NCBI GenBank assembly: GCA_027575805.1
Contig: JANBPU010000050.1
Span: 30,806-94,805 of the forward strand
Length of the DNA stretch: 64,000 nt
DNA from: Mycoemilia scoparia
Taxonomy: Eukaryota; Kickxellomycota; Kickxellomycetes; Kickxellales; Kickxellaceae
Direction: 5' to 3'
In this document: positions 49,181 to 60,870 of the stretch, in pieces
How the letters are laid out: every line of letters begins with the position of its first letter
How positions within the stretch are numbered: the stretch's first letter is position 1
Program-made: the position numbers and the translations under genes
The notes under the pieces: generated by a model
Database searches by the model: none
What the model was told of the DNA's origin: nothing
Seen by the model: only the letters and a program-made list of their open reading frames with translations

Positions 49181-51556
49181 ATGTTGAGCAATGAGGGTAA
49201 TCAAAGTCACAGCAAAACCCAAAGAAAAAAGGGCACTTTTCATTCATCCTCATCAACAGCAACCAGGAACCGCAATTCTATCAGCAGCATCGAAGGACTT
49301 GAGCCCAGCATCGCCATTTTCACCAACAACACCCATGTTTGTAGAAATACCAACAGCGGTTTTGGTGCAGCCGCAATCCCTAAACCAATAAAACTACGAC
49401 CCTTAAAACAAAACACACATGTGTTTAGAACTAATATCGGCCTTGACACCAATACCGAAGCTAAAGCAAATGTAGATGCTGGGGGTAGTGACGGGAACAA
49501 TAACCAAATGTTGTCGAAATTTAATAAAAAGAAGCAAAGTCCCAGCAACACTATCCTCTCCTGTAGTTTTACAAAAACTTCTAGTATGTCTAATATTAAA
49601 AGCTCATCTTCGGCATCTCTATCTCCAGTATACCCTTTGCCGGTCTCGGGCGATGCTCATGTTTCTAGTAGATTCAAAAACGAAAGTTTGGCAGTTTCAG
49701 GAGACCGTAGAAGGGCTGAACCTTCTAAGGTAGACCCTATTACTCCCATCACCGTTAGTACCGATAAATCCCTAAATGGCAGTGGGTATCGAGAGGCTGG
49801 GTCATCATCATATGAAAGCATAGCCACTATAGGCAGCAGCGTCCCTCAAGATAAAGAAAAACCTAATGACCTTCCAACACCGCCGTCACTGAAGAATGAA
49901 AATACGAGGGTAGAGAGGGCGAGGTGTGGAGATAGAGGCATCAATGATGAAAAGGAAAAGGATGCTGAGGAAGCAAATGTCGCCAATATACCGCTAACAC
50001 CCAGTCGACGTTACGTAATAATGTTTGGTCTATTCCTGTCTGTCTTGCTGGCCGCCATGGACCAAACCATCGTGGCAGTTGTCTTGTCTAATATTGGGGC
50101 CCAGTTTGATGCCCTATCTAGTACAGCCTGGCTGGGAACTGCCTACTTGATAACAATAACCGCACTCCAGCCACTGTATGGAAAGCTCAGCGACATATTG
50201 GGCCGACTCCAGATTCTTTTGTTCGCTCTTGGAATTTTCCTTGTTGGATCGGCACTGTGTGCCACCGCCCAGTCAATGATCTGGCTCATCATTTCTCGGG
50301 GTGTAACTGGTATCGGTGGAAGCGGTATTTTCTCCATGTCCATGATCATTCTCAGTGACATCACCACAATCAAGAACAGGGGTCGTTATATTAGCTACTT
50401 TTCTTTTGCCTGGACTATAGCCAGTGTTACCGGGCCATTGCTTGGCGGTGTCTTTGCGGATAAGGTTACGTGGCGCTGGTGCTTTTATATCAACCTGCCA
50501 ATCGGTGCTGTGACTGTCATTACCTCGCTGCTATTCCTTAGAGTGCCAACTCAAAAATCATCGTGGAAGGAAAAACTCAAGCGCATCGATTTCCTTGGTT
50601 CGCTGATAATCGTGGCTGGCCTGGTAGTGCTACTTCTTGCGCTTTCATGGGGAGGAAAAGAATACCCATGGAATTCTGCAGTCATCATCTCGCTGCTGGT
50701 TGTTGGTTCAGTGTTGCTAATTGCATTTGTGCTGGTTGAAGCATATATACCGCCCGAGCCCATCCTTAAGATCAGCCTGTTCAATAGCTACAGCATGCTT
50801 GCCCTAATCATTGCTATTTTGACAAGCGGTATGGTGATGTTCAGTTTGATTTACTATGTTCCTGTATTTTTCTCAATCACCCAGAATGCGTCTTCAATCA
50901 ATGCCGGGCTTCATCTGTTGCCTTTCCAAGTATCTGTTTCAATATTTGCCTTGGCTTCGGGGCAGCTGACGTCCTATACAGGAAGAAATCGTCTAGTGAC
51001 CATATTTGGGTTCTTGTGTGCTGCTGTTGGCTCCGGAATAGTCACTCTTCTCAGACCCGATTCTACGTTAGACAAGCAGATCGGGTATCTGATCTTGTGT
51101 GGAATTGGTATTGGCCTTGTTCTGCCACCTACCATTGTTTTAGGCCAATCTCTGGTTAAGCCCGATGATGTTGCCATAATAACGAGCTTCCTGATGTTTA
51201 CCCGAACTATTGGTGGTGTTCTTGGGCTAGCCATATGCGATTCAGTATTCAAAAATTATCTACTAAAGAAACTCCACCCCATAGCTTCTCAGCACCCATC
51301 CTACTCCAAGCCTATACTTGATTCCCAAGACAACTCATCAATTATATGGGCATCCGATTTCCCTTCGGACTTGAGACATGAAGTTATTGATGCATATGGC
51401 CAGGCGCTAAGACAAATCTTTATTGTTTTAGTTCCGCTCTCTGCAATTGGGTTTGTAGCCTCGGTTATTGTAAAGCAAGACAAAACCTTGAATAAGAAAA
51501 AGAAAGATGATGCAGGCAAAAAGGCCAAAGATGCTAGTGGTGCGGAGCTTGCATGA
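49181..51556 (+). CDS. MFS drug:H+ antiporter-like transporter, DHA2 (14-TM) type
   Basis: Proton-coupled exporter of the DHA2 family; the substrate cannot be told from sequence. Single exon, 791 residues, longer than typical (500-620) because of a hydrophilic, Ser/Asn-rich N-terminal extension of about 275 residues. The membrane part starts RRYVIMFGLFLSVLLAAMDQTIVAVVLSNI, with the family motifs LGTAYLITITALQPLYGKLSD, GRLQ, RGVTGIGGSGIFSM and GPLLGGVFADKVTWRWCFYIN. The C-terminus is lysine-rich (KKKKDDAGKKAKDAS). The chosen ATG is the first in the open frame; an internal start nearer the membrane domain is possible. Confidence 0.92.
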   Translation: MLSNEGNQSHSKTQRKKGTFHSSSSTATRNRNSISSIEGLEPSIAIFTNNTHVCRNTNSGFGAAAIPKPIKLRPLKQNTHVFRTNIGLDTNTEAKANVDAGGSDGNNNQMLSKFNKKKQSPSNTILSCSFTKTSSMSNIKSSSSASLSPVYPLPVSGDAHVSSRFKNESLAVSGDRRRAEPSKVDPITPITVSTDKSLNGSGYREAGSSSYESIATIGSSVPQDKEKPNDLPTPPSLKNENTRVERARCGDRGINDEKEKDAEEANVANIPLTPSRRYVIMFGLFLSVLLAAMDQTIVAVVLSNIGAQFDALSSTAWLGTAYLITITALQPLYGKLSDILGRLQILLFALGIFLVGSALCATAQSMIWLIISRGVTGIGGSGIFSMSMIILSDITTIKNRGRYISYFSFAWTIASVTGPLLGGVFADKVTWRWCFYINLPIGAVTVITSLLFLRVPTQKSSWKEKLKRIDFLGSLIIVAGLVVLLLALSWGGKEYPWNSAVIISLLVVGSVLLIAFVLVEAYIPPEPILKISLFNSYSMLALIIAILTSGMVMFSLIYYVPVFFSITQNASSINAGLHLLPFQVSVSIFALASGQLTSYTGRNRLVTIFGFLCAAVGSGIVTLLRPDSTLDKQIGYLILCGIGIGLVLPPTIVLGQSLVKPDDVAIITSFLMFTRTIGGVLGLAICDSVFKNYLLKKLHPIASQHPSYSKPILDSQDNSSIIWASDFPSDLRHEVIDAYGQALRQIFIVLVPLSAIGFVASVIVKQDKTLNKKKKDDAGKKAKDASGAELA

Positions 51557-52146
51557 ATTATTATAATAACTGTGCTGGGTCGAAAACTACTAATAATTTT
51601 ATTTATTTTATGCTTTTAGCACTTGATTATTTATTTTTAATATAAAGGCAATTCAGGTCTTTCAAGTCAGATCAGATAATAAAACTGTTGTTTATCCGGT
51701 AATAGTAAAAAACATTAAAATAAAGCTCAATTGTAGTATATGTTCATATTTAATTCAGTATTAGACAAAAATGAGCCTCCAGGAGTTGCATATGAATGAG
51801 CTCATAATTGGATTAAAATCTGAGGACCTATTTCTGTCCAACATACATATTTGATCCCAAGCGAAATCTCATCATATTGTGACTACTAATACCAAAGTGC
51901 TCAAACAAAGTTTAAAGTGCAGCTGCGAGCTGTCTAGTTTTGTTTTGATCAACGCATTGATTTTACCAGCACCATAATCTGATTTGTCCGTTTAGTGAGT
52001 TTGTGAACACATCATCAGGAATTATTTATTATTTACTTTGTTGCTCTTTTCATTTCACAAAAATTAAAAACTGTTATTTTGAAAACACCTGTGTCTGGAA
52101 TATATACATGCCTCTCTATTTTTGAGCCCAAATTAGAAAAGTAAGC
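51557..52146. other. Intergenic between MFS gene and Rod gene
   Basis: 590 bp with one copy of the second dispersed repeat (51815-51885). No gene. Confidence 0.5.
51815..51885 (+). repeat. Dispersed ~70-bp repeat, copy 2
   Basis: AAAATCTGAGGACC, CTGTCCAACA, ATTTGATCCC and GCGAAATCTCATCATATTGT line up with the YVH1-intron copy with few substitutions and small spacing changes. Confidence 0.65.
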
Positions 52147-55100
52147 ATGGACATGGATTCGGACATTGGGTCAAGGAATGTTAATAGCATAGACCAAAAC
52201 GATGGTGGCGCCGATATGTCCAAAACGCCAACCTTTTCTGACGAAGATGCACTTTCTATTGACTTGAGTGACGGTAAGGACCACGAAGGTGGGTATAATG
52301 ACGATAACGAAAGTGGTCTTGATGGAGAGGAAAACCTTGGACAAAGCAAAAGCAAACTGCTTGGGGAACTTAATACTGCAGACGAAGCTGATAAAGAGAA
52401 TGCTAAAGGTATGCCAAGAGAACAGGAAAAAGATGATCTTAAAGGAACAAAAAGGGCGTGGTCGTTAACGCTGCTTGACCAGCAAGACGAAACATTGCGA
52501 CTTGATGGACGTATCGATCTGAATTCCATTATAACGCATACCGGGCACTATATTCAGCCCCCGACCATTCATACTGATATTCAAAAAGAGAGCCTAGGAG
52601 GGATTGTGCCGTTATCCATAAAAGTTGATTTAAAAACTGTCTCCAATTCCGGCAATGCCGAAAATTCTACAGATTTGTCATCATACAAGCTAGAAACAGT
52701 TGCATCGCTAGAGGGAGAAAAGAGAGACTTTAGCAAAGATGATGAGAAGTGTGAAGCATTGCTTTCTCCGAATGGCTTTGCTGTAGCGATTGGCCAACAG
52801 ATATTCGTAATGTCATCGGATCTTTCTGAGCAGCTTACTACGATACACCACAATCGCCGCCCAAAACTCATGGCATTCAGTGCTGCATCAAAATTCATTG
52901 CCTTCGGTGATGATTCAGGAACACTGACCATCGTTCACATCGATACAAAGCGTGTTGTTTTTTCCGAAGAGCTACAGGATGAATCAGCTGAAGATTCGAA
53001 TCAAAATAGAGGCCAGGGAATCGTTGCACTTAAATTTTACAGCTTTCCAGAACGCAGCACAGAGGAGCTCATACTCATATCAGGAAATGGGAATCTTTTC
53101 TGGTTTTCTAATCTAAAGTTAACAATGCTGAGCGATGTGATTGCGAGCGGGGATATGCATACTGCCGCAGAAATCAAGGCATCCATCAAGATCGAAAGAT
53201 TGCAATTGAAAAACTATGGAATAAACATCTCCAATAGTGGAAATTATGACTTTGCTTGTGTTCATTCTCCTTTGTACCTTCATCTTTTTGTCTGTGGAGA
53301 CGGCGATACTAGGATTTCTATGTGGGAGCGATATATGGCCTCAGGAGGCGACGACCAAGGCCAGAATGATAGTAATCCAAGGACAGCTCTTGTGGACTGG
53401 CAAGATTCTGCATCCGTGGTAGCAGCATACAAAAAGATCGAGCAATCTCCTGATGAGAAGATGCTTGTTGCGGTTGATGATAATGGCGATTTATGTATAC
53501 ACAAAAGCGACAACCTTACACTTTTGTGCCGGTATTCCAACCTGTCTATAGACAATTTTAACATCATTGCTCAAAAGGAAGATCCGGCATATAACAATAG
53601 ATCTCGCCCATTTATGGTGGTTGCGCTCACAAAGCCCATATCGACAAATTCAGTTGCAGGCATATCTGGCCCACACAGAAAGCTCATTCTAATGCAACTT
53701 CCAAACATGCAGGTGATATACACTCTTCCAGTCTCGCCTGTTTCTTGGTTAGTGCAGGATACAAGGCCTATTCGAGATACTGCCGAGTCCATCATCTTTA
53801 TAGAAGGAACTTTGGAAAATGGAAAACAAATTCTGAATGCACGTTCCTTAACGCAAACAGTTCCATACAACCGTCTTGAATACCTATTGAAGCGTAAAAA
53901 GTATGATGCCGCGCTTGAATTTGCAAAGCACCACAGCCTGGATCCTTGCTCTGTGCATAGAAAACGGCTGTTTGACTATACAGAGCAGAGCCTTGTGTCT
54001 GGCAATTTGAGCTATTCTTCCGAAGATATTATAGAGTTGTGTCAGAATATCAATGATGATGGCTATGTGGTTGAAAAGTGTTTGCAAATAGCCATACATC
54101 CTCCATCTGAAACACGCAAGGTGCTCTTTTATGCCAAAACTAGGTGCAGAGATGATGAATACAGCAGAAAGGTCCACAATACGCTACAAAGGCTGGGCAC
54201 ATGGGAGTCACTATATTACAAAGCCACTTTCCAACAACTCGAGTCCGAAAACATAGCCAACACAAGTGCCAAACATGGTTCCAAATCGTGGGTAGAATTC
54301 CGAAAGATAGATATGGCTGTTGAAATCAGGTCATTGCTCTCAGTAGGCGACATTCACCGCTCAGCTATTCTCTGGCGTAGGCACCATTATTCCGATCCTG
54401 GAATAAAGGCCGACATCGCCGAAGCCCTGAAGTCGTGCCCTGAAAATACAAATTCTCGGCTTCTCATACCGTGGCTAAGAAGGGAAGTTTTGCCGAGTCT
54501 ACCTAGCAATACTCGCAACGTTGTCTTGGCTGAATGGATTGAACAGCGTGCCAGAAACTCTGAGAGGCTGCGTGGGTCGCCTTATGAAGGCCTGGAGTGG
54601 GTAAAGTTACTTACCAATGAGTCCGATGAGGTGATTTCTGGTACTGGTGCTAGGTCTGCATCCTTTACTCCAATGCAATACATTGGACAAACCATGAAAA
54701 GATCAGCCTGGGAATCTAAAGTGAAATCATCAGGGCAAACAAGCGAGGATGATCCTAATGGCGACGTTTCATTCTCTGAAAGCCAAGAGGAGCCTGACTT
54801 ATTAGCTTCTCTTCGAACTCAACTCGAAGACCTTGTATATTTGGATAGTAAACATAACCTCTCGCTTACCCTGGAAGAATACGGATCCCTAAAACCCACT
54901 TCGATTGCCATTGAAATGCTTGACCGTGTCTCATCTCCTGAACGTTTACACCGTGCCTATAAAGAAAACTTTATTCCCTATGTTCGACGACATGATCTTG
55001 ACGCAGATACCCTGATCCATGAATATGTCCTGGAACTAATGGATAATCCTGTCTCATACTCATATACCCTTGAGAAATCGAACCAGCCAAGTGGGGTCGG

Positions 55101-58100
55101 CTCTGGTAGCAACATGTCGTGGGAGCACCTTGTCCTTGCAATACTCGATTGTCTCACGAACCAGGTTTACGAAGAAAAGCGCAGCCCTGACACTTGTGCC
55201 GACATATGTTTGGAAATAATGAGAAGAACACCGATTCCTTGGTCTAACGAAGTGGACGCTATGGCAAAGAAGTTCATGAGCATATGTGAACAACCCGCTT
55301 TGGAGTATCCAGACCTGCGAAAGAAAGAACCCGAGCTGCGTGAGCAATACAGACTGATGTGTTTGAAAAAAATGCTCCATACTTATAATGTGCAAAATTT
55401 CAACATCTCCAACATAAAAATGGCCAAGCAACTTTTATATTTCATCATAAAACACACAGAGAGAGACAATGCTCTTGAAGATGCGCTTAAAGTTGTTGAA
55501 GCGTACCACACATTGACCCGTATAGAGGCATATACATTGCGATTCGAATGTCTATGTGAAGATAGAAAATACGAAAAGCTTTCCCAGCTAGTTAAAACCA
55601 TAAATGATATCGAGAATGGATATATGATCTCACAAGGCTACCAAACTTCCACTAGCGAGCTTCCGTACGACAGCCAGGCTCCTTCTTTGCCAGTTTCCCA
55701 AACTGCCGTGCAGGTCGTCAAATTGGGAATTACATGGCTCAAGCAAGTACTTGATGCCATCAATTTTCAAATGGAAGGCTCGGAGCCCCAGTTTAAAAGC
55801 AACACACAATGTGCCAAAACTGCATTGCAGGCACTCTATAGCATCACCAAAGTAAGTATATGCCATAAATGCAAATTGCCCCGGTATCTCTAGGTTTATA
55901 GAAAAAGGCTAAACTGTGCTTTCTTTCAAACCCTTGTTAGCCGACAGACCATGCAGTGGCTAATTACTGTGAAAAACAATTGCATATTTTCAAAGTTGTG
56001 CAGATCCTAATGGGCGACGAAGGAATAATGATATCTCCGATCGAGATAGAAGACTACCGCATAAAGTGGCAGATAATTGTTGATATAATCGAACAACATT
56101 GGAGTCAATATGTAGAAAAGAATGGCGGCTCAACGCAAGCTGTGAGCCTGAATCTGGATGAAGCGCCAAAGTTTACACAGACCTATCGCATTGGTGGGCT
56201 TCTTGGCCTCGATATCCTCAAAATTAGCAGGGTCATTGTAGATGTATCATTAAAATACAACAATTTCGGAGTGCCTATTGAAATCTGTAGAAAAACCATT
56301 GATGAAACACCCAAACGGTTCCAGCAGGACTCCACTCTTGATCTATATAATAAAAGTGGCGGTGCAAAACGTGATTCAACCAACAGTCGCCTTGATCTAC
56401 TAGTTTACATAATCCAGTCTATCGCAAGACATGTTAAGCTGCAGTCAAAGAATGATAATAATGGCGATTATAAAGGGAAGGGAAAAGAAAAGAAAACAAT
56501 AAATGCTAGTTTGGGACATCAGTCAGTCATCACTGATCCAAAAGTCTATAAAAGCCTTGTATCCCAGGTCATCGGTATCTGCAGGTCTGCAGTGACTTTA
56601 TCCTCCTCCTCAAGCATCATATGTGGTAAGCATTATTACGGTAGCTAAAATCTTTGAAGCCCAAGCTAATATATATATATATCAACAACCAGTTTGCTTA
56701 TTATCTATAGAGTTCCTCGATGAGCTTGTCAATTGGGAGATTCTTTCGGATATATTTTCAAAGACACAGGATGGGGACTATGCAGCGCTTGCTAGCACAA
56801 AACTGACAATGAGGACTGGCTCCTCGAAGGACCCTGATAGTTCACAGTTTGTGCATCTCGGTCTCCCTACTGCATCTTCATCGCAAGATTCATTTGTTCA
56901 TTCAATCCCAGGGTCGTCGAAGAATAGCTTCTCAATTGATAACACTAACAACTCATTAGTTAGCACATACCAGCCATTAAGTCATGGTGTCTGCGGCAAT
57001 TGGTTGCGCTCTCTATTTTCCGACATATATATAGAACAAGGGTTAGTTCTTGAGACACAAGCAGCCATGAATCTTTCGCAAGTCCTGATATCATCAATCA
57101 CAAATGGTGTTCACCCAAATGCTTACGAAATCAAACCTCAAATGAGTGCAAGTAACCAAAACAGTTCAAATAACAACATCGACCAGAAGCCGCATATTAA
57201 TAGTCGGGAAGAGATAGTTGGGTCTACAAAACAGCTCGTTGTCCTTCTTACGAAATATCGATACTTCCTATTGGCGAGCAGAGTCCTTGTCAGGTCGTTT
57301 GTTTCGCTAATTGAAAATAACGCATGGGAATGCGAAGGTGCTGCATTGGTAGCAAAGAGCGATAGCAATAGTGATGTCATGGCACGGGCAAGGAGCGGGG
57401 GAGTTTCTAAAGAGGAACTTGAAGCGATGTCTGAGCTTTCTAATGGCGAGCTTCTCCAAGGGAGTCTAAACAAAGCACTGAAAGCCACCAACCTTGATCA
57501 AACATTCCTTTTATCCTGCCTCACATCAATCCCCTATAAAACCGCATATCATGAGCTAGCTGTTGCAACAAGCAGTGCTGTCAACCAGCCAGGAAAGGTT
57601 ATACTCCTGGCTGAGATCGGAAAGAAATGTGCAAGCATCTGGCAGCAGCATTCAATGCTAACTCGATGCATCGAAGTATCCTTGGCCGCAAACTGGGGAG
57701 AGCAGCTTCGGCTTTTGGATATTTCATTTGATATGTCGCTTCTTAAGCCAGCTGAGCATGAAAAGCTTTTGCCTCTGGTGCCCAACATACTAGAAAAGAC
57801 AGCTCTCGATATCAACACTGTTTTGGAGTTTTCGGATGCATTTAACATTAGCGGTAAGTATAGTTATAAATCTGAATGCGTATATATAAGCTGCTTGATG
57901 CGAATCGCCGACAACACATTGTACAAACATGCCCTGTTTTTGGTTTTTTTTGTAGAGTCTTATACGATGATAGAGTATATTAAGCTGTGCTGCACGACCC
58001 CAGACCTAAACAACTACCAAGCACGAGTGGCTGGAATATTATCCGATATACCAAATAAAGAATATTTATATCAGACACTCCAGGAACTGATTTTCCATGC

Positions 58101-60870
58101 AATATCCCCATACGACTATTCCAAAATTAGCTTCATTCTATCGCAGATCCTAACTTTAAAGCCAGCCGATCAGAGTGTAAAGAATATGGCCGCTGCGCTT
58201 GATGTCCTAAAGATCTACAAGCGAAATGCTGCTCCCACTGAGGCTGAACTAAGGGAAGCATGGAATACGATAAAGGAAGAATATCGAGAAATGCTTATAT
58301 CGCAGCACATGCCTGGTAAAGATCTGAAAACTCAGGACATTCCCCTAAGTCAACTAAAAATTATATTCTCGGCCAGCAAAGAGCGGCTGCCATTCTACCT
58401 ACTGAATGATTCGGATCCTTGGAAAATACTCCTTGTTGAGCTTAACGAGAAAACCATCAGCTTGCTGTTACCGCTAGCATCCCTGTTGAACATAGCTGTG
58501 GATGATTTTTACATGAACCTTGTTGACAATATTCTACAGCACTGGAAAAACGAGAATATTGATGCAAATGCCCAGCCCGATATCCAACCTAAAAGCCAGT
58601 CAATGAGCAGCCACCAAGAGCTCCCAACGAGATTTAATGTTATAAAACCGTTTATACAAAACATAAGAGATACCGAAGCTGCAATAAGTACCACTAAACA
58701 CGCTGCGGACATATTTGGGCCGGGCCCTGATCGTATAACTGCAATAAAGTTTGCTATCAAGCTGCTTAGAAGGGCAGGCATAAAAATTCAAAAGGTATTT
58801 AAAGAAATCAAATAGCATGTCGCTTTTGACTGTACTGGACTGGAAGCTAACAGCATGCGGCATATATGTTTATAGCTTCCACGAAATCAGCAGGTATCTG
58901 CTTTGGAGAGGATAGACAATGCCTATACTCATTTGGCTAAATCTCTCGCAGGTGCCTCAACAGAGCATCTTTTATATTCAAATCGCCTGTCAAGCTATAC
59001 AAAGTACTTTGTGGGAGATAGCGTCGATCCTGAGAAAGGAATCGCGGCTCTTTATGAGGATTGCTCTGGATTAGCCAGCGAAGAAGATGCTTCGAGAGAG
59101 AAGTCACTCCATGAGATGGTTGCTCTGTTAGCAAAATATCATGATATCGACGCCAACCTAGTTCGCCAAAGCCTTCTGAACAAGTATCTGTCCACTGAAA
59201 TGAGGATAGGTATACCCGAAGGGGACCTGTATTTGCCATCCTTTTATCTACACGTAGGTGATGAAGAGTGGTAGCAATGAGTTTAATATCCAAAAAGTCT
59301 CTTTTAATGTTTTGTGCAATACTGCTATTGTTGTTGAATAGGGATATTCGAAGCAGAAAGATTCACCCGAGATGCTTTTGCGCAAGAAGATTATATATAT
59401 ACTTAGTGCATATCCACAAGAAGAAGCAATACCATACCTCTTAGAGTATGCATACAAGAACCAGCGCGGAATTCCTAGCCTTAATCGTGTCAGATCTTTA
59501 GATATTTTGTTTTCAATTGCCACACCAAGGGAAATCCAAGGCTCTCAAAATCCCAACCAAGTCCGAAAGTACATGCGTGCTCTGGTATATCTAGCCGACT
59601 TTGAGCATTTGGAGATCCCTCAAACATGCACTGAATTTTTAGAGTGCTCAAAGCCCTCGCTCGCTCGATCCTTATGGCTGACACATCATGACAATCCGAA
59701 AGTTGCACAGCTGATAAGCAATATTTGCATTGATTTCCAGATATATGATATAGTACTATTCGGAAATGTTCTGGATCAGCTTCTGCAAGCTGAAATGCAT
59801 CAATACCTAATTGGTCTGCTTGACATAATAAGTGCCAAACCAGAGTTCTTGAGGTTAGAGTCGCTCGCCGATATCTGGAACATAACAGTTCTTAAGCTGG
59901 CACAGTATTATCTCAACCAAGATATCGAAGAGAAAGATATATTCAGCAACATTTTACAACTCCTTGATACATGCCAAAAAACGCTTTATTCTGATTATAT
60001 TAATCAGCAAAAGATCGTTGAGCTTTTACTTGAAGCAGCCACTGTTCTGCGGGCCACAATTTCTCTGCTTATCTATGAGCAATTTCCAGAAAATGAGCAA
60101 ACAGAGCAGCTTATAAAGGCCTATATCTCTCGGCTTGAACCAAGTCAGCTAGCATCATTGATACACAGCTACATTGCAACATGTAGCTGCGTATCAAAGC
60201 CTCAATGCTCTTTGTGTCTCATCGATCTCAAGGTATGTAGACTTGCTTCAAATTCAATGCCTATTTGTATAGCTATTCGCACAATCGCACATTGTTGTTT
60301 ATAATGGCGCTGCTTTTAAACTTTTAGAAATCAAGAGCTTTGGACTTAATATTCGATCACATCGATGATTCTGGCGCTTATGAATCTATTATCTACGCAA
60401 AATCATCTATTAGCGATGCAACTTCAAACCAAGGCTTCGTTAATCTAAGTGATGATAATGATGAGAGGAGTTTGCCAACAATCCTGAATTTGTTTGTTGA
60501 AAACAGGATTTCTTGCGATAAGCTGAACAATGCAATCAGCGCCTGCTATACTCGCAGCAACATAAAGGCAGCTACAAAGCTTGTATCCCTATATTACACT
60601 CTTCGTCCCAAACAGGTGTTACTAGAGCATGTTTCCAAAGCAAACTTGGATGTTGGAAACTTTGATCTTGGAAGCTTAAAAACAGGCGAACAAAACCTGA
60701 ATACCTTGGCAACTCGGTTTATTAAAGATAGTCCAGAAGTATTACTGAAGGTATGTTTATAACGTTTTAACTCTACTTTGATTATAGCTGCAAAACTAAG
60801 TTTGATCTCACCGTTATTATATTTTCTATTATAGATATACCTCGAGGCTTTTGAAAAGACAAAATTTTGA
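52147..60870 (+). CDS. KNTC1: Kinetochore protein Rod/KNTC1 (RZZ complex scaffold)
   Basis: Largest subunit of Rod-Zwilch-ZW10, which recruits Spindly, dynein/dynactin and Mad1-Mad2 to unattached kinetochores in animals. Exons 52147-55851, 55941-56625, 56711-57853, 57956-58794, 58894-59253, 59342-60232, 60328-60750 and 60835-60870, phases consistent, about 2693 residues (human 2209). After an acidic N-terminus comes a beta-propeller region (FAVAIGQQIFVMS, KFIAFGDDSGTLTIVHI), then an alpha-solenoid from about 570 (YNRLEYLLKRKKYDAALEFAK, DDGYVVEKCL). Blocks I recognise from animal Rod include SWVEF, RRHDLDADTLIHEYVLEL, LEDALKVVEAYH, HAISPYDYSK, KYMRALVYLADFEHLEIPQT and ICIDFQIYDIVLFGNVLDQLL. 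NBAS/Sec39 and Nup133 were considered; colinearity with Rod along the whole length excludes them. Acceptor choices for exons 5 and 8 are less certain. Confidence 0.93.

Noticed and set aside
52147..60870. First reading of the long protein as a nucleoporin (Nup133-like) or NBAS/Sec39
   Set aside because: The N-terminal propeller plus solenoid layout fits several families, but successive blocks along the entire length follow animal Rod/KNTC1 in order.
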